This document shows positions 1-7,584 of a stretch of 32,985 bases of DNA, one piece after another. The position numbers and the translations under genes were made by a program. Source of the stretch: an uncultured Elusimicrobia bacterium. Its GTDB lineage: Bacteria; Elusimicrobiota; Elusimicrobia; UBA1565; UBA9628. The notes beneath the pieces were generated by a model. That model was given only the letters and a program-made list of their open reading frames with translations, was not told the DNA's origin and searched no databases. The stretch is taken from positions 1 through 32,985 of the forward strand of contig CAIRTQ010000066.1 in the NCBI GenBank assembly GCA_903881545.1. The letters are read 5' to 3'. Numbering within the stretch: the first letter of the stretch is position 1; each line of letters starts with the position of its first letter.

Positions 1-179
1 ACGCGACCGCTGTCCCTGCGACGAAGAATTTGATACCTTCCCATTTGGCGATTCCTCCTTTGGTGCTTCTTGTCCCAACTTGATGCTACCAAGCCGGGGG
101 AATCGCCTCAACTCTTTTCAACTAGACCCGGGACATCCTCATTAAAAAGGCCCGCCGGAAGAGAGCGCGGATTCGGGAC

Positions 180-836
180 ATGGATTATTCCAAGCTCAGG
201 AGGCTTCTTGCGCTTTCCGTGGTCAGCGCGGCGGACAAGCAAAATTGGTCAGAAATGTTCGTGAAGGCCTATGGCAGGAATTGTGATGACAATCCGCACA
301 TTGGCGATATATCGCCATTCCTATCGGATCACACTAGAAGCAGTCTTAAGGATTTGACCTGCACGGGGACCTCGTCGCCTCTTGAGGAAACCGCCCCGCG
401 TTTCAGTGAAGGAACAATGAATATCAACATTAACTACCCCGGTGCCGGTGTGCGGTATTTCTTGTCTGGGAAGAGTGCTCTGGAAGGTCGGGCGCAAGAC
501 GATGGTCATAATCTTGACGCCGGAGCGCGTCTTTACTGGTACCCGATGCGGTTTTCAGGTGGCAGCAGATTCAGCCCGTATCTGTGTGCGGAGGGTGATT
601 ATGTTTCCTTCAAAGGCCCAGCCGCTAAGGGTAGCGGCTGGGCAGGCGGGGCCTTCGCTGGGCTTGAATACTCTCTAAGCCAATACTTTTCATTGCAGAT
701 GGATACAGGCGGTCTGTTTCTTGCTCTCAGAGATAAGGGCACCGGACTTGTTGAAAATGATATTGAGTTCACCCTGAATCTCGGCGTGAATTTCTATATC
801 AAGTCAGGCAATAACGGTTTCTTGGAGGCACCTTGA
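180..836 (+). CDS. Predicted outer-membrane beta-barrel protein
   Basis: A 218-residue protein of unknown function. Residues from about 80 onward alternate hydrophobic and polar/aromatic residues with Gly turns (VRYFLSG, GARLYWYPMRF, GAFAGLEYSLSQYFSLQ, FTLNLGVNFYIK). This is the pattern of a small outer-membrane barrel, and it ends in an amphipathic strand close to the C terminus. The N-terminal part (KLRRLLALSVVSAA) is only a weak signal-like stretch. The ATG at 180 has no clear Shine-Dalgarno, and the frame is open back to a TAG at 123, so the true start is uncertain. Its stop overlaps the TTG start of the next gene (TTGA), so the two are probably translated together. Base composition is poorer in GC than the genes after 4200. 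The barrel fold is inference from pattern only. Confidence 0.6.
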   Translation: MDYSKLRRLLALSVVSAADKQNWSEMFVKAYGRNCDDNPHIGDISPFLSDHTRSSLKDLTCTGTSSPLEETAPRFSEGTMNININYPGAGVRYFLSGKSALEGRAQDDGHNLDAGARLYWYPMRFSGGSRFSPYLCAEGDYVSFKGPAAKGSGWAGGAFAGLEYSLSQYFSLQMDTGGLFLALRDKGTGLVENDIEFTLNLGVNFYIKSGNNGFLEAP

Positions 837-2089
837 GGATCTTTTTGTTTTTTGCCTTAGCCCTGTTGCTGGCGCCCCGAGCCCAGGGTGGTTTCAGCAT
901 CGGCACAACGGGAGCCATAAAGCAGGCTGTTGGCAAATTAGAGGAGAAGGTTGATGCCCAGAAAGTGGCCCAACTCCTAAAATGGACGGTCAAGGTCGAG
1001 CAATGCTCCGTGTCCCATTTCCCGGCCATAGGGTCGGACGGGACTATCTACTTTGGGACCGGCAACACTAGCCCGTCTACACTCTACGCCATAAACCCAA
1101 ATGGCACCCAAAAATGGACGTTTGTCATAGGCGGCTTCCCGAACGCACCCCCCTCGCCGACCATAGGCGCCAACGGGGCCATTTATGTAGGAGGCGTCAA
1201 TAATTTTTACGCTGTAAATCCAGATGGAACCCAGAAATGGTCTATTCCCCCCATAATAGGCGACGATAGAAATGCCCCAGATATAACCGTAGGTGCCGAT
1301 GGAACTATCTATGTGGGAGGTGGCGGGAGCGGGAATTGTAGCGGCTCGCTCTACGCAATAGATCCTAGTAGCGGCACCCAGAAGTGGACGTTTGCCACCG
1401 GCGCTAGGAGTTACACGGCTCCGGTCATAGACGCAAATGGGATTATTTATGTTGGAGTGCTAAATTATGGGGGGACTGGCGGGTGTCCGGACTCTAATGG
1501 GTTTTATGCCATAAATCCTAACGGCACGAAGAAATGGGCATTCTCTATGAGCGACGCTGCGGCGGCAGACCCGATCATCGGCGCGGATGGGACCATCTAT
1601 GTGGCGGGCACCAATATTTTTTACGCCATAAATTCCAATGGCACCGAGAAGTGGTCTTTACCCTCTGGCGGGGGGTCACCAGTCATAGGCACTGATGGGA
1701 CCATCTATGGGTGGGACAGTAATTCTCTAGTTGCTATTGATCCCAAGGGCACTATAAAGTGGAAGTTTTCGGATAATTGGCGCAGTGCTAACATCTTAGC
1801 TCCGGCCATAGGCACAGATGGGACTATCTATTTGGGAGCCCCGAGCGGCAGGCTCTATGCCGTAAATTCAAATGGCACCGGAAAATGGGCGTTTGGCACA
1901 GACCACATTAGTTTCATGTCGCCTACCATAGGTGCAGATGGAACTATCTACGTGGGGGCCACGGAGCTTGGCCTGGTGGGGGGCGCGCTCACTGGCGCTC
2001 TCTATGCAATATCCGGAAAAACCCCTCTGGCCAATTCCGCTTGGCCCAAGGCCCGCCATGATCTGCAAAATACCGGCTGGCAGCATTGA
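833..2089 (+). CDS. Secreted PQQ-like beta-propeller protein
   Basis: The 418-residue product starts with a clear signal peptide (MRIFLFFALALLLAPRAQG). It then has eight repeats of the type G(A/T)DGTIYVG...LYAINPNGTQKW, the signature of PQQ_2/pyrrolo-quinoline-quinone-like propeller blades, so a complete eight-blade propeller fits. The C-terminal WPKARHDLQNTGW motif is common in secreted propellers of this class. The TTG start at 833 is supported by GGAGG at 824-828 with 4 bases of spacing and by overlap with the upstream stop codon. There are no catalytic quinoprotein dehydrogenase residues that I can name, so a binding or scaffold role at the cell surface is likelier than an enzyme. Frequent ATA and AAT codons set it apart from the GC-rich genes downstream. 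Confidence 0.8.
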   Translation: MRIFLFFALALLLAPRAQGGFSIGTTGAIKQAVGKLEEKVDAQKVAQLLKWTVKVEQCSVSHFPAIGSDGTIYFGTGNTSPSTLYAINPNGTQKWTFVIGGFPNAPPSPTIGANGAIYVGGVNNFYAVNPDGTQKWSIPPIIGDDRNAPDITVGADGTIYVGGGGSGNCSGSLYAIDPSSGTQKWTFATGARSYTAPVIDANGIIYVGVLNYGGTGGCPDSNGFYAINPNGTKKWAFSMSDAAAADPIIGADGTIYVAGTNIFYAINSNGTEKWSLPSGGGSPVIGTDGTIYGWDSNSLVAIDPKGTIKWKFSDNWRSANILAPAIGTDGTIYLGAPSGRLYAVNSNGTGKWAFGTDHISFMSPTIGADGTIYVGATELGLVGGALTGALYAISGKTPLANSAWPKARHDLQNTGWQH

Positions 2090-2095
2090 AGCGGC

Positions 2096-2114
2096 CCGCC
2101 CTAGCCCTGGGCGG
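2096..2114 (+). terminator. Weak hairpin between propeller gene and 577-aa gene
   Basis: CCGCCC and GGGCGG form a 6-base-pair stem with a 7-base loop, just after the propeller stop codon at 2089. No T-run follows, so it is not a canonical intrinsic terminator. It may only slow or stabilise the 3' end. Downstream, TAAAAT at 2130-2135 touches the next ATG and could be a -10 element, in which case the real start of the next gene lies further in. Confidence 0.3.
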
Positions 2115-2135
2115 CAACATCATGCAGACTAAAAT

Positions 2136-3869
2136 ATGAATGGAACGAGCGACCTTCGCATTCGATTCGTCGAGAGGCCATTGTCGGAGAGATCACTCAC
2201 GCCCCAGGCGCAGGCGATCATTGATAATAGTTCCCTCCGTCGCGTCAGGATATCGGATACCGGCATCGAAATGCTTACCGCCATTGTCGGGCGCGGCATG
2301 ACCCCCAGTCTCAGGAGGGTGTTGGCAGAATCGCTGCGGGAGACAATGGAGGGTCGGATACCATTTGGCGACCAGGCCGCCGACAGCATCCTCACCGAAG
2401 TCTATGGTGAAATTATCGGCCCGCTCATGACCTGCTTGGCTCGTGGTGGTGATTTTGAGATCATCAGACTTGAGCGGCAGGATGGGGCCGACCTTCTCTT
2501 GGTAGACAAGCAAGCCAAGCGAATTATTCTACAGGAATGCAAGGGGACCTTTGCCGACTACGTCAGAGCCAAAGCCAGTCCATCATCTCTGGATGTTTGC
2601 CAACAGTTAAGGAACCAGCGCAACAAAGGGAAACATCAACTGCGTTGGCCCGATGTTGACGAAATCGGTTCCCGAAGGGTTCGGGTTCGGGGCAAGAAGA
2701 CCACGGCTTCGTGTCCGATCCCGTGTGCAGAGAGGACCGTGGTAGTGACCGCTGTCCCTGACGGACGCCTCCGGCTGTGTGCTGCGCAGATAAGTCCGCC
2801 GGTGCACGATCCGTGTGACAAAAACTGCGCTAAGCACTGCCTGTTCTCTCCAGACCCAGCTTTGGTTTGCGTTTTGTCTTCAGAGAAGGACGACGATTCG
2901 GTTCAGATGGACGATAAAACTCGCAGTTTTCTAGACCGCTACAAGGCATGCGAGCGTGCGATCTGGGGCAACGCTCATGGGTCCGTTGGCGACACCTTTG
3001 CTTCGATGTTATCCTCGGTAGGGCAACTGGACGTGCCTATAGTGTCTGCAGAGGGCGGTGTGTCGATCCTGACGGGACTGATGGAACGCGCCATTGAGCG
3101 GAATGTCTTTGTGGACTTCGGGCCGGTGTTTGATGCCAGTGAGCCACTTCAGCAGCCGGCGCTAACGCGAGCTCTGCACTATCTACGTGATATGCAGGGC
3201 GATATCCCCAGGCCGAGAGTCACAGAAGTGGATATTCATGAACTCAGCCGCATGCTCTACGGCAAGGAGGGGGAGTCCCACGAAAAACGACTTGTCGGCA
3301 ATTGGCGTTACCGCGTTGCCGGACCAGGTTCCGAAGGGGAGGGCACGTTGGTCGAGTCATGCATTCAAAGAACCCCAAGGGGGAATCTCGAAATGCGGCT
3401 TGTGCCGAGACAAGTTTCACAACAGCACTCGCCCGATGATTTGCGGTGGGGCATTTCGGACATGCTTTCCGGCGGCCGCTTCCCGCCGAAGTTTGTGTAT
3501 GAGTCGTTCATGGATGAAACAGCGTCGTTAGAAGGGCGCGGACAGATTCCAGGGAATGAAGGAGGACGCCGAACTATTATTTTGGGACAGACTCTCTCTA
3601 CCGGGTACCCATACTGGCCCTTCTGGTTCCCACTTGCTGACAGGATGGCGCTCCGCGAGATGCATTCGTGCTGTCCAGAATGCGACATGCTGGCCGATTG
3701 GATTGAGCACCGATTGCCGTTTCCGCTTGACTCTTTCCGGTGGCAACATTGGCACCGACATCACAGGCGCCGCATGTGGCCGAGATTTGGTGGGCAAGAT
3801 GAATCTCCACTTGCATTTGTTACGACGGACTCCCGTGGTTTCATGGTTCTGTCTTCCGGCCTGAGATAG
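2136..3869 (+). CDS. Unknown protein, possible PD-(D/E)XK nuclease core
   Basis: I do not recognise the family of this 577-residue protein. Residues about 85-137 resemble a PD-(D/E)XK core: a helix with E88 (LTEVYGEIIGPLM), then GADLLLVD with D119, then a strand ending in E134-C-K136. A glutamine-bearing helix (DVCQQLRNQ) follows. A cysteine cluster lies at about 193-245 (CPIPC, then CDKNCAKHC, then a further Cys), with another CCPEC near residue 510, so zinc or Fe-S binding is possible. The C-terminal third is rich in Trp, His and Arg. There is no signal peptide. The ATG at 2136 has no Shine-Dalgarno, so the start may be internal. Composition matches the two genes before it rather than the chromosome to the right. 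The nuclease reading is inference from motif spacing. Confidence 0.6.
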   Translation: MNGTSDLRIRFVERPLSERSLTPQAQAIIDNSSLRRVRISDTGIEMLTAIVGRGMTPSLRRVLAESLRETMEGRIPFGDQAADSILTEVYGEIIGPLMTCLARGGDFEIIRLERQDGADLLLVDKQAKRIILQECKGTFADYVRAKASPSSLDVCQQLRNQRNKGKHQLRWPDVDEIGSRRVRVRGKKTTASCPIPCAERTVVVTAVPDGRLRLCAAQISPPVHDPCDKNCAKHCLFSPDPALVCVLSSEKDDDSVQMDDKTRSFLDRYKACERAIWGNAHGSVGDTFASMLSSVGQLDVPIVSAEGGVSILTGLMERAIERNVFVDFGPVFDASEPLQQPALTRALHYLRDMQGDIPRPRVTEVDIHELSRMLYGKEGESHEKRLVGNWRYRVAGPGSEGEGTLVESCIQRTPRGNLEMRLVPRQVSQQHSPDDLRWGISDMLSGGRFPPKFVYESFMDETASLEGRGQIPGNEGGRRTIILGQTLSTGYPYWPFWFPLADRMALREMHSCCPECDMLADWIEHRLPFPLDSFRWQHWHRHHRRRMWPRFGGQDESPLAFVTTDSRGFMVLSSGLR

Positions 3870-4092
3870 GTCTTGGGCCGGGAAACGGACGGTGGGTGCA
3901 TGAAGGCAACTTGTTGCTCCTGAAAATGTCATTCCGACTTCTGTCTCACCACCCGCAACCGCCTCCCCGCAGAGCCGCCGCGTCCGCAGACAGCCCGCCG
4001 GCATGACGATTTCGCCAGGCCACCACGATTTTCATCGCCTGCTGGGACCGCGCCTCATCGTGCTCAGACGCAACCGTTTTGCAGAAGAAGCT
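3870..4092. other. Non-coding transition stretch
   Basis: No convincing gene, RNA or strong terminator is visible here. Base composition changes within this stretch from the AT-richer left part to the GC-rich right part. Several short open frames run through it in both directions, but none has a recognisable product or a ribosome-binding site. Confidence 0.4.
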
Positions 4093-4768
4093 TTGAAAGT
4101 GAAGGCACAACCCTACATCCCCAAATCCTGAGATTTCTGGTCCTTGGCTGCTCGGCACTTGGCCTGGCCATCGCGTCCTTTCTCCACGGGCGATACCGCC
4201 TCAGGGAAATTCCCATCGTGATAAAGCCTCTCCCCTCCGGCTCGGGCACAAACGCGACCTTGGCCCGCCACGTCCTCCGCTTGGCCGGTGAAATCGGCGA
4301 CCGCAACTACCTGCTGGCAGAAGCCCAAAAATCCGCCGCCTCGTACATCTCAGACCAATTCCGCCTCTCCGGCTACGAGCCCATCGAGCAGGCCTACCCC
4401 GTCCCCGGGCCAAAGGGCCAAGTCCAACTCCGGAACATCCTCGCCAAGCGCCCCGGCTCACAGCCTCAGTCGCCCATACTCGTGGTAGGCGCGCATTACG
4501 ACACAAAATCCGGCACCCCAGGCGCGGACGACAACGCCTCAGGCATCGCCGGGCTCCTCGAACTGGCGCGACGATTCCACGGCACGACCGGCAGCATCGA
4601 ATTGCGCTTCGTCGCATTCGACAGCGAAGAACCCCTCTTCTTCTTCACCAAGAACAAAGGAATCCCGCGTATCACCAGCCCGACGACATACCGGCCAAGC
4701 TCGACTATGCTACGATGGCCGATGTCGTAGACGGCCTCGAAGCCGCTCTCAAGGCCATGACCCGCTGA
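4093..4768 (+). pseudogene. Broken M28-family aminopeptidase
   Basis: The central frame (4218-4670) carries M28 zinc-peptidase hallmarks: LVVGAHYDT (first zinc ligands), PGADDNASGIAGLLELAR (bridging Asp) and RFVAFDSEEP (catalytic Glu pair). Directly after EEPLFFFTKNKGI the match stops. The expected C-terminal block, YHQPDDIPAKLDYATMADV with its zinc-binding His, continues in a different frame at about 4670-4768 and ends with TGA. Roughly 100 family residues are missing between the two blocks, which fits an out-of-frame internal deletion. A second lesion is likely near 4122-4125. One extra A would join a start at TTG 4093 (or GTG 4099; KVKAQPYIPK) to a membrane anchor (ILRFLVLGCSALGLAI) in the main frame, which otherwise has no start before GTG 4218. 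A truncated 170-residue product from 4218 would lack the last ligand. Confidence 0.75.
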
Positions 4769-4769
4769 C

Positions 4770-5609
4770 ATGGAAACGACAACCGAAGACGACTACATCG
4801 CCGAACCCCCACCTCCTCCCCTCCTCTCCACCACCGCCCTCACCCTCTTCCCCCTCATCCTCGCCGCCGCCTGGTTCCTCGACTTAATCGGCCTCGGCCT
4901 CCTCATGCACGGCACCATCCACGAATTCGGCCACGCCACCGCCGCCTGGCTCTGCGGCCGCTGGGCCATCCTCGTCCCCATCGTCCTCACCTGGATCAGC
5001 CCCGCCCGCTCCACCACCGCCACCTGCCTCGCCGCCGGCGCCCTCCTCATCATCTTGTGGCGCGCCTGGACCAAAGGCCGCTACGGCCTCCTCATCCTCT
5101 CCACCCTCGCGCTCCTCTCCATGCTCGCCATCTTCTTCTCCTGGACCGACGCCCAGGCCGAGACCGCCATCATCTACTCCGGCATCGCCGGCGAAATGGC
5201 CCTCCCCGCCCTCTGCGCCACTCTCTACTTCTGCGACGTCTCCCCCCGCCTCCGCTGGGACTTCTGGCGCTATCCCCTGCTCCTCATGGCCGCCTGCTGC
5301 TGGCTCTACTCCGCCAGCATCTGGTCCGGCGTCCCCATCGGCCTCATCGGCTGGGACACCGACCCCCAGCAAGAGCGCATCGCCCATGACCCCCAGGCCT
5401 ATCTCGATTGGCTCAACGACGGCGCCGGCGCATCCTCGCTCGGCAGCAACGACTCCGACATCCACAGGCTCGTCCATGACTACCACTGGACCACCAAGCA
5501 ACTCGCCTGCCACTACCGCGGCATCGCGGCCGGATCGGCCATCGTCATCCTCCTCGCCTTACTGTACGGAACCCTCGCCGCCGCGCTCAAGCCTGCACCC
5601 CGCGTATAA
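4770..5609 (+). CDS. Polytopic membrane protein with HEFGH motif
   Basis: The 279-residue protein has about six to seven hydrophobic segments. An HExxH-type motif (GTIHEFGHATAAWLCG) lies near residue 50, inside or beside the first hydrophobic region. That placement is typical of M50 site-2-protease-like intramembrane metalloproteases. I do not see the second metal-ligand motif (NPDG-like) of that family, so activity is uncertain. The C-terminal part has a soluble loop rich in Asp and His (residues about 195-240) before the last membrane segment. The ATG lies one base after the TGA of the peptidase remnant, so the two may once have been co-translated. The coding strand is strikingly C-rich at third positions. 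Confidence 0.6.
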   Translation: METTTEDDYIAEPPPPPLLSTTALTLFPLILAAAWFLDLIGLGLLMHGTIHEFGHATAAWLCGRWAILVPIVLTWISPARSTTATCLAAGALLIILWRAWTKGRYGLLILSTLALLSMLAIFFSWTDAQAETAIIYSGIAGEMALPALCATLYFCDVSPRLRWDFWRYPLLLMAACCWLYSASIWSGVPIGLIGWDTDPQQERIAHDPQAYLDWLNDGAGASSLGSNDSDIHRLVHDYHWTTKQLACHYRGIAAGSAIVILLALLYGTLAAALKPAPRV

Positions 5610-5616
5610 CTCCGCA

Positions 5617-5645
5617 TTGTCGGCAACTCTGGCGGCGGATATACT
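5617..5645 (+). promoter_or_regulatory. Sigma70-type promoter for microprotein/ABC unit
   Basis: TTGTCG (5617-5622) and TATACT (5640-5645) are separated by exactly 17 bases. The -10 matches the consensus at five of six positions and the -35 at four of six. Transcription would begin near 5652, about 38 bases before the microprotein ATG at 5690. Confidence 0.6.
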
Positions 5646-5689
5646 TATGATCAGTCCATTGCTGCAGTGACCGACAGACGGAGGGATTC

Positions 5690-5761
5690 ATGTTGCTAGG
5701 CGGCCTCATCGGCTTATTGGTTGTCATCATCCTCATCATCATCATCGTAAAACTGGTCTAA
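5690..5761 (+). CDS. 23-residue single-span membrane microprotein
   Basis: A 72-base open frame encodes MLLGGLIGLLVVIILIIIIV plus KLV. It is a single hydrophobic helix made almost only of Leu, Ile, Val and Gly, with one Lys near the C terminus. GGAGG stands 6 bases before the ATG, and a good promoter ends about 45 bases upstream, so expression is credible. It resembles in kind, but not in recognisable sequence, the tiny hydrophobic membrane proteins found in many bacteria. The ABC transporter ATPase starts 37 bases after its stop, with no ribosome-binding site of its own. The microprotein may therefore be co-transcribed with the transporter and could act as a small accessory subunit. Its function is unknown. 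Confidence 0.65.
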   Translation: MLLGGLIGLLVVIILIIIIVKLV

Positions 5762-5798
5762 AGCGGGCACCACGCCAGCCGTCGCGCCGCTTTCTGCC

Positions 5799-6479
5799 AT
5801 GCAACTGGAGATCCAGCGTCTCTCCAAAGTATATCCGGGCAACCGAGGGCTTTTGCCGACGAGTTTCAGCGTGGACCGCGGCGAGCTGATCGCCATCGTC
5901 GGGCATAACGGCGCGGGCAAATCGACGCTGCTCAAACTCCTGGCCAGCTGGCTCGTCCCCGACAGCGGGCAGGTCACGGTGCAAGGCATAGCGCTCCGGG
6001 ATCGGCTGGCCCTGGTCCGAATGATCGGCTTTGTCCCCGAGACCCCCAACCTGCACGACGCCTTTTCGGTCGATTACAATCTCGCGCTCTGGGCCCGCCT
6101 TTTCGGAGCGCCGGCTTCGCGCGTGGAAGACACCCTGCGGGAATTCAAGCTCATCGCCTTTCGCAGCAGCGCCGTGCGCACCTTGTCCAAGGGCTTGAAA
6201 CAACGGGTCAGCATCGGACGCTCGCTCATCGCCGATCCCCCCGTCCTGCTTCTGGATGAGCCCACGGCCTCGCTGGATTTTGAAACGACCAAGGATATCT
6301 ATCGCCTCATCCACCGCATCCACGGCTTGGGCAAAACCATCCTTTTCGCGTCGCACCGGCCGGAGGAGATCAAGACCCTGGCCACGCGCATCCTCGTCCT
6401 GCACGAAGGGGCGGTCGTTTTCGACGGGGCGCCCGACGCCTACTTCCGATCCTCCTTCTACCAGACCCTTTACCTATGA
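5799..6479 (+). CDS. ABC transporter ATP-binding protein (NatA-like)
   Basis: This 226-residue cytoplasmic ATPase of an ABC-2 type exporter has Walker A GHNGAGKST (residues about 35-43), signature LSKGLKQRVS (about 130), Walker B VLLLDEPTASLD (about 148) and the switch His in FASHRPEEI. The LSKGLKQR form is typical of the NatA/drug-export branch. Its stop overlaps the permease start (ATGA at 6476-6479), so the pair is translationally coupled. No Shine-Dalgarno is visible before the ATG at 5799, but no better start exists upstream in frame. The substrate cannot be told from sequence. Confidence 0.9.
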   Translation: MQLEIQRLSKVYPGNRGLLPTSFSVDRGELIAIVGHNGAGKSTLLKLLASWLVPDSGQVTVQGIALRDRLALVRMIGFVPETPNLHDAFSVDYNLALWARLFGAPASRVEDTLREFKLIAFRSSAVRTLSKGLKQRVSIGRSLIADPPVLLLDEPTASLDFETTKDIYRLIHRIHGLGKTILFASHRPEEIKTLATRILVLHEGAVVFDGAPDAYFRSSFYQTLYL

Positions 6480-7507
6480 TCCGAACCATCGCGACGCTGC
6501 TCGCGCATGACCTGGCCGTCGCCTTTAAGAACAAGACCATCCACCTCGTCATCTGCATCCCCCTCTTTGTCTACGCCACGCTGACGCTGGTCGACCCCAG
6601 CAAGGCGGGCGCGGCCCGGATGAATATCGCATTGCTGAAGACCGAGCCGTATGCGCCCGTTGTGCTTGAAAGCATCATGGCGGCGCGCGACCAGTTTGCC
6701 GTCCGTTGGGTCGCGGATGCGGCGGAAGCCACGCGCCTGCTCAAGGCCCGCAAGATCGACGCGATCCTGACGCCTGAAGGCCACGCCGCGCCGCGCCTGC
6801 TGTTGACGGTGGTCCAGCAGACATCCATCGAAACAGTGACGATCGTGCAGCGGTTGTCCGCCCTGCAATCCGCCGCGGAAGGCAAAGGCCCCGGCTGGAT
6901 CGCGGCCATACGGACGCTGCAGGCAAGCTCGCTCAAACGCCAGACCCTGCCCATCTGGATATTGATGATGGTCCTGCTCGTCGGTTTCATCGTGCTGCCG
7001 GCCGAAGTCGCCGAAGAAAAAGAAAAACAACTGCTCCTGGGGTGGCTGCAAACGCCCGTGCGCGAAAGCCAATGGCTGGCTTCCAAACTGACCTACGGGA
7101 TCGCCCTGATGCTCCTATCCGTGGCAGTGCTGCAGTGGCTGGGCGCAGGACCAGCCCGCGCGCAGGCCCTGCGTTATCTCGCGCTGCTAGGCGCCGGCGG
7201 TTTCTGCTTCGGTGCCCTGGGGATATGTCTGGGACTTCTGTGCCGCAGCCAGGCCAGCGCCAGGACCCTGGGCGTCCTCTGCTACCTGCCGCTGCTGCTG
7301 CCCGCCGCGCTATCCGACATGTCGCCGGCGTTGAGACGCATAGCGCCGCTGGTCCCTTCCTACTATTTCTATGAACCGATCCGGGCGATGCTTCTGGAAG
7401 GCAGCGCGCCCGGCGCCTGCACCCGCGCCGGGCTCATCCTCGCGGCCATCGGACTGCTGGCGTGCCTGGCGTCCCAGCGCTTGATCAAGAAACGCTGGCT
7501 GATGTAG
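6476..7507 (+). CDS. ABC-2 type transporter permease (NatB-like)
   Basis: The 343-residue membrane partner of the upstream ATPase has one N-terminal membrane span (residues about 22-42). A roughly 110-residue extracytoplasmic domain follows, then a cluster of five spans from about residue 160 to the end. This is the NatB/ABC-2 permease layout. The motif EVAEEKEKQLLLGWLQTPV between the second and third spans matches the conserved cytoplasmic coupling region of the family (typically EKE-gT-E-L--TPV). Together with the ATPase it should form a homodimeric exporter or a transporter for a small or lipid-like substrate. An inverted repeat follows the stop. Confidence 0.85.
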   Translation: MIRTIATLLAHDLAVAFKNKTIHLVICIPLFVYATLTLVDPSKAGAARMNIALLKTEPYAPVVLESIMAARDQFAVRWVADAAEATRLLKARKIDAILTPEGHAAPRLLLTVVQQTSIETVTIVQRLSALQSAAEGKGPGWIAAIRTLQASSLKRQTLPIWILMMVLLVGFIVLPAEVAEEKEKQLLLGWLQTPVRESQWLASKLTYGIALMLLSVAVLQWLGAGPARAQALRYLALLGAGGFCFGALGICLGLLCRSQASARTLGVLCYLPLLLPAALSDMSPALRRIAPLVPSYYFYEPIRAMLLEGSAPGACTRAGLILAAIGLLACLASQRLIKKRWLM

Positions 7508-7517
7508 TCCGCTTCTG

Positions 7518-7541
7518 AATCAGTAGGCTAGCCTGCTGATT
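7518..7541 (+). terminator. Inverted repeat after ABC permease
   Basis: AATCAGTAGGC and GCCTGCTGATT pair around TA with a single T-G wobble. The 24-base palindrome starts 10 bases after the permease stop. It has no T-run on the + strand, so it could be an mRNA-end hairpin or a protein-binding site rather than a classical terminator. Confidence 0.45.
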
Positions 7542-7584
7542 TGCACCCTTTACCTACCCAGGTCAAATTGCCACAATACGGCCC

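Noticed and set aside
3528-4004. Minus-strand 158-codon frame crossing the end of the 577-residue gene
   Set aside because: It has no recognisable motif, overlaps a better + strand gene and lacks a ribosome-binding site.
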